Shown here in pieces: positions 44,325-53,377 of a DNA stretch of 64,000 nt (the first letter of the stretch is position 1; every line of letters begins with the position of its first letter). The position numbers were made by a program, and so were the translations under genes. The stretch spans positions 124,001 through 188,000 of the forward strand of contig NZ_CABPSM010000004.1 in assembly GCF_902459555.1 (NCBI RefSeq). Reading direction: 5' to 3'. The DNA comes from Pandoraea horticolens. Lineage in GTDB: Bacteria > Pseudomonadota > Gammaproteobacteria > Burkholderiales > Burkholderiaceae. Under the pieces are notes generated by a model that was not told the DNA's origin, made no database searches, and worked only from the letters and a program-made list of their open reading frames with translations.

Positions 44325-47264
44325 ATGCAACTCACATTCGATAGGCCAAGCATCAAGGACGATGCCTGGTACCCAACCGCTGACCTGACGGGTTTCAGGA
44401 GTGCATCGGGCGGTGGTGCTGAAATTCAAAAAGCGTTGGTTATCTCGTTTACCGCGCCAGGTAAGCCGACGGGAGGCGACGTCAACGTCGAGGCCACGCC
44501 GTGGAGAGCGTTTGGCGTAACGATCGAGGCCAGCGAAGTCGGTGGCGGCATCTTCGACGTCAAACTCACGCTTTCCCCCACCGACGGTGAGCCCATTAAT
44601 ACGAACGCGATCACCAAGGTGCGTATCGGGGTGAACAAGTTGTCTGCCGAGGGACCGGCGTGGTCTAGCTTTGAGGGCACGTTTGCCGCTGCTGCAGATG
44701 AGGACCCGCAGGTTATCGGCAAGCTGGTCGTCGACTGCGCTTCGGCGCCGCTGGGTCTTGAGTTGGTACAACCGGAAGTTCGCCTCACACGAGGCGAGAA
44801 GAGCGAGCGCCTGCAACCGTCGTTCGGTCAACAATCGTCGTTTGACGTGACGGCCGGCACTTATCGCATCAACGCCCCGGAACTGCGCAACGCGGCGGGT
44901 ACCTTGCGTGCCTCCGTTGCCCTGCAACCCGACGAAGTTGTTATACGGCGTGGCGAATCTACCGACCTGTCGGTCAGATTCGGGAGCGTCGTGCGCAGCA
45001 CGACGGTCGACGTGTCACTCGACTTTGCCGATATCCCGGGTTTGTGCGACGAAGAAATTCAACTGAGCTACTTGGAAGGCAACACGGAAAAGCACCGCTT
45101 CGTGCTGCGTTCCGGTCAGACTCACCGGATGGAGATGTTGCCACTCTCGGGTTCGTTCACCTTGCGCGCGGCCGATGTTCGACTGAACAACATCCATTAC
45201 CAGATCGACGACTACGTCAAGCAACTCGACGGGCAGTATCACTTGGTGAAATTCACGCGCGAACAGGTTCGTCAGATGGATGACTCGCACCCCGACGCAG
45301 CCAAGTTCAGCATCGGCGTGAGCGTCGTGACACCGGTGGCCGAACGTTTTACGCTTCGCCTGGTCGATCACTCGAATCCGCCCCGGCAATACCGATTCGA
45401 CGATATCCGTGTAGATAACTACAGCGCGGAACAGGCGGTGCTTGTGGCGCCGGGTGCTTACGAGGTCGTTGTCGAGTCGTTCATCTTCAATAGCGTTGTC
45501 CACTACATTGACGTCCAGCCGAATCCATTGTCGGTCGTGGGCAAGGTGCCTGCACGTGTGGAGGCCTCCGTTGTGGCAGGCGCCAATCTGCATGTGCCGG
45601 GCTTCCCTAACTTTCTGAGCTTCGGTGGGTGCGCAAACATGTCGCCAAGCAATGTGGACGACTTTGCCGCGGCCCGGGTCTCGTCGCTGTTCAAATATTC
45701 GGGTGACGATGGCATGGGCGACGCGGGTCACTATCTACCGCCAGGGAAGGAGCCGACACCGAGAATTATTCAAATGGCGCGTGACGTGTCTGCGAAACTC
45801 AACGATGCGCTTCCGGTGCTGCCGGTGATGATTTCGTATACGTGCAATCTGTCGTTGGGTAACGTCGAAGTCATCATCAGGGACCCGGAGCGCCACAAGT
45901 TCAGCTTTGCCAACTATATTCAGGCATTGCAAATGGCTCAGGCGACTCAGGATCCGGAGCATCCCGTGCCAGCGGGTTTTATCGTGAACCCGGATTATCT
46001 TGGCGAATGCCAGAAATATGGCTTTGCGCCCACCTACGCGATTCCCGTGCGGCAACCGCTTGCTTCGGCACTTGAATATCACGGCGTCGACTTTGAGATC
46101 CCCAGCGATATTACCGATACGCTTAAAGGTTACGTCAAGGCGGTGAACTGGCTTACCCGCGTCATCGCGCCGAGTGTGGTGCTTGGCTGGCAGCTCAACC
46201 TCTGGGGCGTGGCGGGGTCGCAGTGGGTGTACAGGGACTTTGAGTACGCGGAAGTATTCGATCCCGTCGATGGCCAGATGAAGAAGATGACGATCACACC
46301 GGAGCGCGCCGGGGAATTGATGGCGCAGTATGCCTTGCTCGTCGGTGTGTTCGACGACATTGCGTTCACGCGGCGCGATGGAGCGAGGGCCGTGGCCAAG
46401 GGCGCAGACTTCATGGCGGTCGACCGCTACGAAGCCGACGACTTTACGATTCGTTCGTACGCGAACGGCTATTGTTATTCGCCATATGAGTGGGAGCGAA
46501 CCTTTGATTTCTGCGCGGTCCTCAGCCGTCATCTGCGCAAACCGGTGATGCCGTGGCAAATCCCGGCGAGCCATTTGGCCACGACGGCTGACCAAGTGGA
46601 TGAGCCGCCGCGCGTGAGCGCTTCGGGCAATATTTGCGCCCAGCGTATTCGGGCACGGGCCAACGGTCACCGATATTCGGATGCCGAGCGCTCGGGGGGG
46701 CTCGGTTTCGACGAGCAACATTGGGGCAGTGGTGGCAGTTACCTGCTTGGACACCCGGAAATCGGCGCTGCTGTTGATGCGATTCATCCGTATCTGCTGA
46801 GTGTCGAGTTCAATCCCGTCTACGCGCCAACGATGGGTTCGAACGCGCGCGAACTTTTCTCGCGCCACGCATGGAATTTGTCGGCGCCGAAGTATCTCGA
46901 CTTCCCGCAACGTGGCATCTTCTCGGTGCTGTTGGGCGGAGGCGCGACGACGGGCGTGGTCGGTGCCGTCGGGGATCCGAGCAGTTGGGTGCGCACACGC
47001 CTTGCCGCGTATCGTGAGAATCCCGTGACTTTCGAGCAGGGCAAGCGACGGACAATCGGTGTTGCCGCGCAGGCCCACGAGAATGGCTGGCGACCCAAAC
47101 CGGTCAGGGTTGAACATCGGGCCATGGCGCTGCCACTAGGTAATCGGGATGTACCCGCCGCACCGGATTTACCGGCTGTGCAGGTGCCGCAGGCGCATCG
47201 TGGCGAGGGGTTTTCGCGGCGGGCAAAACCGAACGGGCAAAGCACTGACACCCTGAACTCTTGA
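44325..47264 (+). CDS. Large protein of unknown function, possible TIM-barrel hydrolase
   Basis: 979 residues from the ATG at 44325 (GGAG ten nt upstream). The start is uncertain: the frame is open to 44202. There is no signal peptide and no membrane span. Residues 1 to about 410 are beta-rich and look like two or three immunoglobulin- or carbohydrate-binding-like modules (VVDCASAPLGLELVQPEVRL; VSVVTPVAERFTLRLVDHS). The second half shows regularly spaced strand-like segments ending in acidic or aromatic residues, as in TIM-barrel glycosidases: FLSFGGCANMS, PVMISYTCNLS, GFIVNPDYLGE, VLGWQLNLWG, DFMAVDRYEADDF, VMPWQIPASHL. I do not recognise a named family. It is single, between an AT-rich block and two terminator-like hairpins. 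Confidence 0.75.
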   Translation: MQLTFDRPSIKDDAWYPTADLTGFRSASGGGAEIQKALVISFTAPGKPTGGDVNVEATPWRAFGVTIEASEVGGGIFDVKLTLSPTDGEPINTNAITKVRIGVNKLSAEGPAWSSFEGTFAAAADEDPQVIGKLVVDCASAPLGLELVQPEVRLTRGEKSERLQPSFGQQSSFDVTAGTYRINAPELRNAAGTLRASVALQPDEVVIRRGESTDLSVRFGSVVRSTTVDVSLDFADIPGLCDEEIQLSYLEGNTEKHRFVLRSGQTHRMEMLPLSGSFTLRAADVRLNNIHYQIDDYVKQLDGQYHLVKFTREQVRQMDDSHPDAAKFSIGVSVVTPVAERFTLRLVDHSNPPRQYRFDDIRVDNYSAEQAVLVAPGAYEVVVESFIFNSVVHYIDVQPNPLSVVGKVPARVEASVVAGANLHVPGFPNFLSFGGCANMSPSNVDDFAAARVSSLFKYSGDDGMGDAGHYLPPGKEPTPRIIQMARDVSAKLNDALPVLPVMISYTCNLSLGNVEVIIRDPERHKFSFANYIQALQMAQATQDPEHPVPAGFIVNPDYLGECQKYGFAPTYAIPVRQPLASALEYHGVDFEIPSDITDTLKGYVKAVNWLTRVIAPSVVLGWQLNLWGVAGSQWVYRDFEYAEVFDPVDGQMKKMTITPERAGELMAQYALLVGVFDDIAFTRRDGARAVAKGADFMAVDRYEADDFTIRSYANGYCYSPYEWERTFDFCAVLSRHLRKPVMPWQIPASHLATTADQVDEPPRVSASGNICAQRIRARANGHRYSDAERSGGLGFDEQHWGSGGSYLLGHPEIGAAVDAIHPYLLSVEFNPVYAPTMGSNARELFSRHAWNLSAPKYLDFPQRGIFSVLLGGGATTGVVGAVGDPSSWVRTRLAAYRENPVTFEQGKRRTIGVAAQAHENGWRPKPVRVEHRAMALPLGNRDVPAAPDLPAVQVPQAHRGEGFSRRAKPNGQSTDTLNS

Positions 47265-47277
47265 TAGGGAAAAAGAA

Positions 47278-47298
47278 GTGGCGCCCAGTGGGCGCCAC
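47278..47298. terminator. Hairpin after the large gene
   Basis: GTGGCGCCC-AGT-GGGCGCCAC, a perfect 9-bp stem, 14 nt past the stop of the 979-residue gene. The plus-strand tail (ATTTCGATT) is a poor T-tract and the minus-strand tail (TTCTTTTTC) a better one, so it may act in both directions. Confidence 0.6.
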
Positions 47299-47316
47299 AT
47301 TTCGATTGCTGACGAA

Positions 47317-47351
47317 CCCCATGTTTTCTTGAAACACGGGGTTTTGTCTTT
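47317..47351 (+). terminator. Second rho-independent terminator after the large gene
   Basis: CCCCATGTTT (47317-47326) pairs with AAACACGGGG (47332-47341) with one mismatch and a TCTTG loop, followed by TTTTGTCTTTC. Together with the hairpin at 47278 it gives a tandem stop for the large gene. Confidence 0.75.
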
Positions 47352-47444
47352 CAGGTGTTATGCCGACGAAGCGATCGGTTTACGGACCAAGAAAGCGGCC
47401 TCCCTCGGTCTGGCGGTTCACCGCGCCATTGGACTTTGGATTAG

Positions 47445-47469
47445 CGGTATCTCCCTCATGGAGATACCG
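47445..47469. repeat. Perfect 10-bp inverted repeat
   Basis: CGGTATCTCC-CTCAT-GGAGATACCG lies between the convergent large-protein and HAD-phosphatase genes. No T-run follows on either strand. It could be a bidirectional RNA-stabilising hairpin or a protein site. Confidence 0.6.
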
Positions 47470-47536
47470 TCAGGCTTCCCCGCGTCGGCGCGCTTCGAGA
47501 TAAGGAGGGGCTGGCTTTTCATCAGGGCTGCGACTT

Positions 47537-48364
47537 TTACGACTGCCGGGAGGAGATCACGGCTTCGGCCGCTTCAATGAACCCCTGACCGCCTGGGCCG
47601 GTGGTAATCCAGTTCGGCGGCACGGGAATGTGCGGCAGATATTCCTTCACGGTGCTCATGCCGACCGTATGTTTGAAGAATGCGAACATGGGGGCGTCGT
47701 TTGTCGAGTCGCCGGTATAGAGCACGGTGTCGCGGTCATTTTCGATGTCGACACCGTAGGCTTCGGCCATGACACGACGTGTCATCGACAGCTTGTCGTA
47801 TCCGCCGAACCAGCCGAGGACCCAGAGATTATTGATCGTGGCGTCTGCGCCGGCGCGTTGCAACTCGCGGAGGATATGTTCGCCGGCGGTCGGATCTGCG
47901 GGGCGCGAGAACGCGATGCTCGTGAGGCGGAAGACCTGATCGTCGGCCAATTGAGCGTTGGGGAAGGCGCTTCTGACGGCGCGGGCAGCGGCGTCGAGTC
48001 GTTCGGAGACCGGCTTGATCTCGGATTCGGGATGCCAATACTTCCGGACGATGCCGTGACCGTCGGGTGTGCGCTGAAGAAATATCCCGCCATTTTCGCC
48101 GATTACGCCGTCGACCGGCCACATGCGCGCCATTTGATCACACCATCCGGCGGGGGCGGCGGTGACAGGAATGACGCGTATGCCTGCTTTCTGCAACTTC
48201 TCCAGCGCGCAATACGTACCGGCCGCGAGTCTGCCCCGATAAGTCAGGGTTTCGTCCATGTCCGTGAGGACGAACCGGACATCCTTGAATTCGTTTGCGG
48301 CGGCGTCAGACAGGTGGCGCATGAGGTTCACGATCGGGGAGAGAGAAGGAGAGCCATTATGCAA
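47537..48364 (-). CDS. HAD-superfamily phosphatase (mannosyl-3-phosphoglycerate phosphatase-like)
   Basis: Up to 275 residues. HAD subclass IIB motifs: nucleophile LTDMDETLTYRGRL, motif II VIPVTAAPAGWC, cap-region WPVDGVIGENGGIFLQ, and motif IV YTGDSTNDAPMFAFF. The family includes mannosyl-3-phosphoglycerate phosphatase and YedP. The start is unclear: the first codon at 48364 would be TTG, GTG is possible at 48331 and ATG at 48322, none with a good ribosome site. A single gene with no synthase partner, so the true substrate is open. Confidence 0.82.
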   Translation of the reverse strand: MHNGSPSLSPIVNLMRHLSDAAANEFKDVRFVLTDMDETLTYRGRLAAGTYCALEKLQKAGIRVIPVTAAPAGWCDQMARMWPVDGVIGENGGIFLQRTPDGHGIVRKYWHPESEIKPVSERLDAAARAVRSAFPNAQLADDQVFRLTSIAFSRPADPTAGEHILRELQRAGADATINNLWVLGWFGGYDKLSMTRRVMAEAYGVDIENDRDTVLYTGDSTNDAPMFAFFKHTVGMSTVKEYLPHIPVPPNWITTGPGGQGFIEAAEAVISSRQS

Positions 48365-48513
48365 CTATCGACAAAACGCCGCCAGGCGGCGGCGCGGGCA
48401 AGGCAAAGCGTATGGGATGGAGGTGCGTTGATTGGAACGTTATGACCCGTGGGGCGGAAGTCAAGTCGATGCCACCCGGCAACAAGACCATCAAAATGCA
48501 CTGAAGTGCCGGC

Positions 48514-49154
48514 ATGAAGAATCTGGACCTCGAACTTTTGCGCACCTTCGTAGCTGTCGCCGATGCGCGCAGCTTCGCTGGTGCGGGCGTGCGTATTGGC
48601 CGCACTCAGGCGGCGGTCAGCCAGCAGATGCAGCGGCTCGAAGCACTCGTCGGCGTGCCGCTATTTCGCAGAGAGGCCGCAACAAGGTACTCACCTCTGG
48701 CGCGCTGCAACTGCTCGGTCATGCGCGCGAACTGCTAAGGATCAACGACGACGCGATCCATTCGGCTATCAGCGGTGCGCAGGCCGGCGTGCTGCTACGC
48801 ACCTCGCCCACCGTGTGGATCTGCGCCTCGCAATATGAGCATGTGCCGCACGCGCCTATTCCCCTTGTGCTCGCCGACGAACCAAGCATCTTCGGCCGCC
48901 TCGCCATCGAAGCACTCGACGCCGTTCGCATGCGCTGGCGCAAGGCATACGTGGTGTCGAACCTGCTCGGCCCCGAACTACGCGTGCTCGGCGACAGCGA
49001 TGGTCTTCCTCGATTGCCCGACGTGAACTACTACCTCTGAATTCGCCCGCACAGCACGAATTCGATTGCGCGCCAGGTGTTCGATCTGCTCTCGCGGGTG
49101 ATGCCCGTGCAACGGAGGAAGGTCGTCACCGGCACGTCCGAGACACGCGCCTGA
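48514..49154 (+). pseudogene. Decayed LysR-family regulator gene
   Basis: The N-terminal helix-turn-helix is intact ([20 protein letters not shown]...[23 protein letters not shown]) from ATG 48514. About 54 codons in, a one-base loss near 48676 shifts the frame: the true continuation ([20 protein letters not shown]) runs in another frame. That frame then jumps from INDDAIHSA to a C-terminal part (LLRTSPTVWICASQ...ALDAVRMRWRKAYVVSN), so most of the effector domain is deleted. A further shift is needed after NYYL at 49039 to read ARQVFDLLSRVMPVQRR, ending at 49154. At least three lesions make it non-functional. Confidence 0.85.
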
Positions 49155-49597
49155 AATCCTTAAGTCACTGAGAAAAATACATAAGCGTTGGCGATATATT
49201 GCACGCCAACACTAACTCGCACGGTGAAAAAAGGTGTTTTAAAATCATGCCGTTACGCGCGTGAATCGCACACCGCTTTGAGCGGGCGGCGAGCTAAAGC
49301 ACGCGGCAGGGAATATGTTTAGCAGGGATTCATGGTTTGAATCCGGGCCAAGCGCTCCAGTCGGTGGCTACTCGCATTGCCGGTTGTGTGCCGTAGTGGG
49401 AATGGCGTTCGTAACGACGAAGCTGAAAAACCTTGGCTTCGGCCAGCGAAGGACCTGCTACGTCACGCCGACGAGCAGATGACGCGCCGGTATGTCCGGC
49501 CCGCTGGTCATGCCAACTAAGTGAACCGTTTGCGGAACAGAACCGTTTTTTCGGAACAAAGAAAAACGGCCCCCATCGCTGGGAGCCGCTTTAAATT
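49155..49597. other. Intergenic region between the LysR pseudogene and tRNA-Met
   Basis: 443 nt with no convincing gene. It is AT-richer at 49160-49260 and contains the tRNA terminator at its right end. It may be further relic sequence from the same decayed locus. Confidence 0.5.
49560..49588 (-). terminator. Terminator of the tRNA-Met gene
   Basis: Minus strand CGGCTCCCA-GCGA-TGGGGGCCG (one T-G pair) followed by TTTTTC, ten nucleotides after the encoded CCA of the tRNA. Confidence 0.85.
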
Positions 49598-49674
<77 letters not shown>

Positions 49675-49779
49675 GTAGAAGAAAGATTATAGGTAGAGCC
49701 CTATGGACTGTCAACATTTTTTTCGGGCCGATGAAAAGCGGTGCGAGAACGTCGTTGGGTGCGCCCCCTGAGCCGGCTG

Positions 49780-49818
49780 TGGAAAAGACAACGCCGGAAC
49801 CCGAAGGTCCCGGCGTTG
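49780..49818 (-). terminator. Rho-independent terminator of the MHS transporter
   Basis: Minus strand CAACGCCGGGACC-TTCG-GGTTCCGGCGTTG, closed by a TTCG tetraloop and followed by TCTTTTCC. It begins 36 nt after the transporter stop. Confidence 0.9.
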
Positions 49819-49853
49819 AGGATCCATTTCAACCTGACCGGCAGGTCACCCCA

Positions 49854-51512
49854 TCAGTCGTTGGCGTAGATGTCGACGTCCTTGGTCTCCTTGATGAAGA
49901 GCATACCGATGACGAAGGTCACCAGCGCAATCACGATCGGGTACCAGAGGCCGGAGTAGATGTCACCCTTGGCGGCCACGATGGCGAAGGCCGTGGCCGG
50001 CAGGAAGCCGCCGAACCAGCCGTTACCGATGTGATACGGCAGCGACATCGATGTGTAGCGAATACGCGTCGGGAACATTTCCACCAGCATTGCCGCAATC
50101 GGACCGTACACCATCGTCACGAAGATCACGAGAATCGCCAGCAGGACCACGACCATCGGTTTGTTCATCTGCGCCGGGTCAGCCTTCGGTGGATAACCGT
50201 CAGCCTTGAGCGTGGCCGACATATCCGTCTCGAACGCCTTGGTCTTGTCCTTCGCGTCCGCCGCCTTGCCGTCCACCGACTGGATCACCTTGTCGCCAAT
50301 CTTCACCGTCGTCATCGTGCCCGCCGGAGCGGCTTCGTTCTGATAGTTCAAACCAGCGCGCGACAGGTAGCTCTTCGCGATATCGCACGAGCTGGTGAAC
50401 TTCGACGTGCCCACCGGGTTGAACTGGAACGAGCACTCGTTCGGATCGGCGATGACCGTGATCGGCGAGCGTGCGGTTGCCGCTTCGAGCGCCGGGTTGG
50501 CGTAGTGCGTGAGCGCCTTGAAGATCGGGAAATACAGTAGCGCAGCAAGCAGACAGCCGGCCATGATGATCGGCTTGCGGCCGATCTTGTCCGACAGCGC
50601 ACCGAAGAACACGAAGAACGGACTGCCGATCAACAGGCCCAACGCCACCATGATGTTCGCGGTGTTGCCGTCGACCTTGAGCACCTGTGTCATGAAGAAC
50701 AGCGAGTAGAACTGGCCCGTGTACCACACGACCGCCTGACCCGCCGTCAGACCGACCAGCGCCAGAATCACGATCTTCAGGTTCTTCCATTCGCCGAACG
50801 ATTCCCGCAGCGGTGCCTTCGATCCCTTGCCCTCAGCCTTCATGCGCTGGAACGCCGGCGATTCGCTCAGTTGCAGACGAATCCACAGCGAGACCAGCAG
50901 CAGCACGATCGACAGCACGAAGGGAACACGCCAGCCCCACTCACCGAACGCCTCTTCACCCATCGCCATGCGGGTGCCGAGAATCACGAGCAGCGAGAGG
51001 AACAGACCCAGCGTGGCCGTCGTCTGAATCCACGACGTGTAGAAGCCGCGACGACCGTGCGGGGCGTGCTCGGCGACATACGTGGCGGCACCACCGTATT
51101 CCCCGCCGAGGGCCAGGCCCTGCAGCAAACGCATCGAAATGAAGATAACCGGTGCGGCAATCCCCCACGACGCATAGCCTGGTAACAGACCGACAACCAG
51201 CGTGGACAGACCCATCAATGTGATGGTGACGAGGAACGTGTACTTACGGCCAACCAGGTCACCGATGCGGCCGAACACAATGGCGCCGAACGGACGCACC
51301 GCGAAGCCCGCCGCAAACGACAGCAGCGTGAAGATGAATGCCGCGGTCGGATTGATGCCCGAGAAAAAGTGCCTGCTGATGAATGCGGCCAACGAACCGG
51401 CCAGATAAAAGTCGTACCACTCGAACACTGTGCCCAGCGACGACGCGAAGATGACCTTGCGTTCTTCTTTGGTCATCGGCGCATGCGTAGCGGCTGTCGT
51501 TGCAGTAGCCAT
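49854..51512 (-). CDS. MFS transporter, metabolite:H+ symporter (MHS) family
   Basis: 552 residues, longer than the 430-450 usual for ProP/ShiA-type symporters. N-terminal signatures: GTVFEWYDFYLAGSLAAFI, VRPFGAIVFGRIGDLVGRK, RLLQGLALGGEYGGAATYVAEH. The extra length is a soluble insertion at about residues 333-450 between C-terminal-half helices, including two Cys (360, 376) that could form a disulfide if it faces the periplasm. AGGAGA lies 7 nt before the ATG. It is monocistronic with its own terminator. A substrate such as a dicarboxylate, shikimate or betaine cannot be chosen from sequence. Confidence 0.9.
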   Translation of the reverse strand: MATATTAATHAPMTKEERKVIFASSLGTVFEWYDFYLAGSLAAFISRHFFSGINPTAAFIFTLLSFAAGFAVRPFGAIVFGRIGDLVGRKYTFLVTITLMGLSTLVVGLLPGYASWGIAAPVIFISMRLLQGLALGGEYGGAATYVAEHAPHGRRGFYTSWIQTTATLGLFLSLLVILGTRMAMGEEAFGEWGWRVPFVLSIVLLLVSLWIRLQLSESPAFQRMKAEGKGSKAPLRESFGEWKNLKIVILALVGLTAGQAVVWYTGQFYSLFFMTQVLKVDGNTANIMVALGLLIGSPFFVFFGALSDKIGRKPIIMAGCLLAALLYFPIFKALTHYANPALEAATARSPITVIADPNECSFQFNPVGTSKFTSSCDIAKSYLSRAGLNYQNEAAPAGTMTTVKIGDKVIQSVDGKAADAKDKTKAFETDMSATLKADGYPPKADPAQMNKPMVVVLLAILVIFVTMVYGPIAAMLVEMFPTRIRYTSMSLPYHIGNGWFGGFLPATAFAIVAAKGDIYSGLWYPIVIALVTFVIGMLFIKETKDVDIYAND

Positions 51513-51683
51513 GCGGTTGTCTCCTGTAATGTAAGCACGCCCCTGGATCGTGCCCGGGCCGTTGCAACTGATTATTGGAGCGCAACCTTACCGCCGTCTG
51601 ACGCCAAACTGACTCGAACCTTACGCCGCTAGGGACTTACCCTCGACTTTGGGCGGAAATCGACCGCATTTCGCGTGTTTTCG

Positions 51684-53327
51684 TCACGCATGCGGGTTTT
51701 CGATAGGCGCGTCTGCAAGGGGTAATGTCACCCGAATGAGGGTGCCGGTTGCTTCGGGATGCTGCGCGTCGACATGGTCGAGCACGCTCACGTCGCCACG
51801 ATGGATCTGCACGATCTCCCGCACGATGGCCAGCCCCAGGCCGCTGCCGTCGCTGTCGCTGCCGAGAATGCGATAGAAGCGCTCGAACACACGCGGACGC
51901 TCCGATGCCGGAATACCCGGCCCCGTGTCTTCGACCTCAAGATGAACGAAGCCGTCGGACGCCTCATGCCGCAGGCGAACCGTCACCTTGCCACCTGCCG
52001 GTGTGTAACGGATCGCGTTGTCGATCAGGTTGTTGAGCAACTCGCGCAGCATCACCGGCTGACCCGACAGATGCACGGGGAACGGCGGCTCCTCGAAGCC
52101 GAGGTCGATCCGTTTGGCGAAGGCCGCCTGGAACCAGTCCTGCATGGCGCTACGGGCGAGCACGCTGAGGTTGACCGGCGTGAAGGCGGCGGCGTCGTTC
52201 GCGCTGTTCTCCGCACGAGCCAGCGCCAGCAACTGATTCACAAGACGCGCCGCCTGCTCCGAACTCACCGCGATTTGCGAGAGCGAGCGGCGTAATTCGT
52301 CAGGCGATGTCTGGCGCAGGGCGAGTTCCGCCTGCATGCGCAGCCCGGCCAGCGGGGTCTTGAGCTGGTGGGCGGCGTCAGCGATAAAACGCTGCTGGAG
52401 TTTCATGTTCTGTTCGAGCCGTGCGAGCAGATCGTTGAGCGAACCGACGAGCGGCGCGATCTCCGGCGGCGCCTGGCGTGCTTCGAGTGGCGACAGATCG
52501 TCGGGACGCCGGGCGCGGATATGTTCCTGCAACGCATGCAGCGGTGCGAGACCGCGCGACAGACCAAACCAGACGAGCACGATAGCCAATGGCAGGATCA
52601 CGAACTGCGGCAGGATCACGCCCTTGATGATCTCGTTCGCGAGTTGGCTGCGTTTGTCGAGCGTCTCTGCGACCTGCACGAGTGCCATGCTGCCCGGCGG
52701 CTCCATGCGGGGCAGATCGACGTAAGTGAACGCGACACGAATGTCGTTGCCGCCGACACTCTCGTCGCGAAACTGCACAACCCCCGGCTGCGGACGATCG
52801 TCTTCATGCGGCAAGGGCAGTTCCGCCGTGCCGGCCACGAGTTCCCCCTTCGCGCCAAGCACCTGAAAGTAGACGTTGTCGGTGGTGTCGGCGCGCAGCA
52901 GATCGCGTGCTGGCATGGGCAGTGTCAGCGTGACTTGTCCACGATCCGAATGGACTTGCTGCGCGAGGACGTAGGTGTTGGTCTCGAGCGCCCTGTCGAA
53001 CGGACCATTGGCAATCGATTTTGCGACGAGATACGTCACGGCAATGCTCATCGGCCAGAGCAGCAGCAGCGGCGCGAGCATCCAGTCGAGGATCTCGCCG
53101 AAGAGCGAGCGCGGCGGGGGCTCGGCCTCATGCTCGAGCGGCGCGCCGAAGCCGGGACGCACGAATGGGTCGGCGTCCGGATCGAACGGATCGGTCGCGT
53201 CGGCGGGCGAGGTGGGCAACGTGTTGCCGCGTCTTGCGGACATGCCATGCGCCGCAGGCGGCGGGGAAGACGAGGCGTCCGGGTCCGCAGGGAGGGCGCG
53301 ACGATGGTGGCGAAAGCTCAGACGCAT
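51684..53327 (-). CDS. TctE-like sensor histidine kinase
   Basis: 547 residues. A Pro/Ala/Asp-rich cytoplasmic N-terminus of about 75 residues precedes the first membrane helix (WMLAPLLLLWPMSIAVTYLVA). The periplasmic 2CSK_N domain typical of TctE/QseC-type kinases spans roughly 105-235, then a second helix (LPQFVILPLAIVLVWFGL) and HAMP. The kinase core is intact: H-box FIADAAHQLKTPLAGLR (His320), N-box LLNNLIDNAIRYTP, G1 VEDTGPGIP, G2 DGSGLGLAI. The start could also be Met29. It follows its response regulator gene after 50 nt. No tricarboxylate transporter genes are nearby. Confidence 0.9.
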   Translation of the reverse strand: MRLSFRHHRRALPADPDASSSPPPAAHGMSARRGNTLPTSPADATDPFDPDADPFVRPGFGAPLEHEAEPPPRSLFGEILDWMLAPLLLLWPMSIAVTYLVAKSIANGPFDRALETNTYVLAQQVHSDRGQVTLTLPMPARDLLRADTTDNVYFQVLGAKGELVAGTAELPLPHEDDRPQPGVVQFRDESVGGNDIRVAFTYVDLPRMEPPGSMALVQVAETLDKRSQLANEIIKGVILPQFVILPLAIVLVWFGLSRGLAPLHALQEHIRARRPDDLSPLEARQAPPEIAPLVGSLNDLLARLEQNMKLQQRFIADAAHQLKTPLAGLRMQAELALRQTSPDELRRSLSQIAVSSEQAARLVNQLLALARAENSANDAAAFTPVNLSVLARSAMQDWFQAAFAKRIDLGFEEPPFPVHLSGQPVMLRELLNNLIDNAIRYTPAGGKVTVRLRHEASDGFVHLEVEDTGPGIPASERPRVFERFYRILGSDSDGSGLGLAIVREIVQIHRGDVSVLDHVDAQHPEATGTLIRVTLPLADAPIENPHA

Positions 53328-53377
53328 CGGACGGGAAGACTAAAGAGGCTGGAACGGCTGACGCCGTATTCGGCGCA

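Noticed and set aside
43650-49597. Duplicate of the tRNA-Met 3' end (attachment site) and an integrase
   Set aside because: I looked for a repeat of the GGCGAATCAGGGAC segment and for integrase motifs in the block and saw neither.
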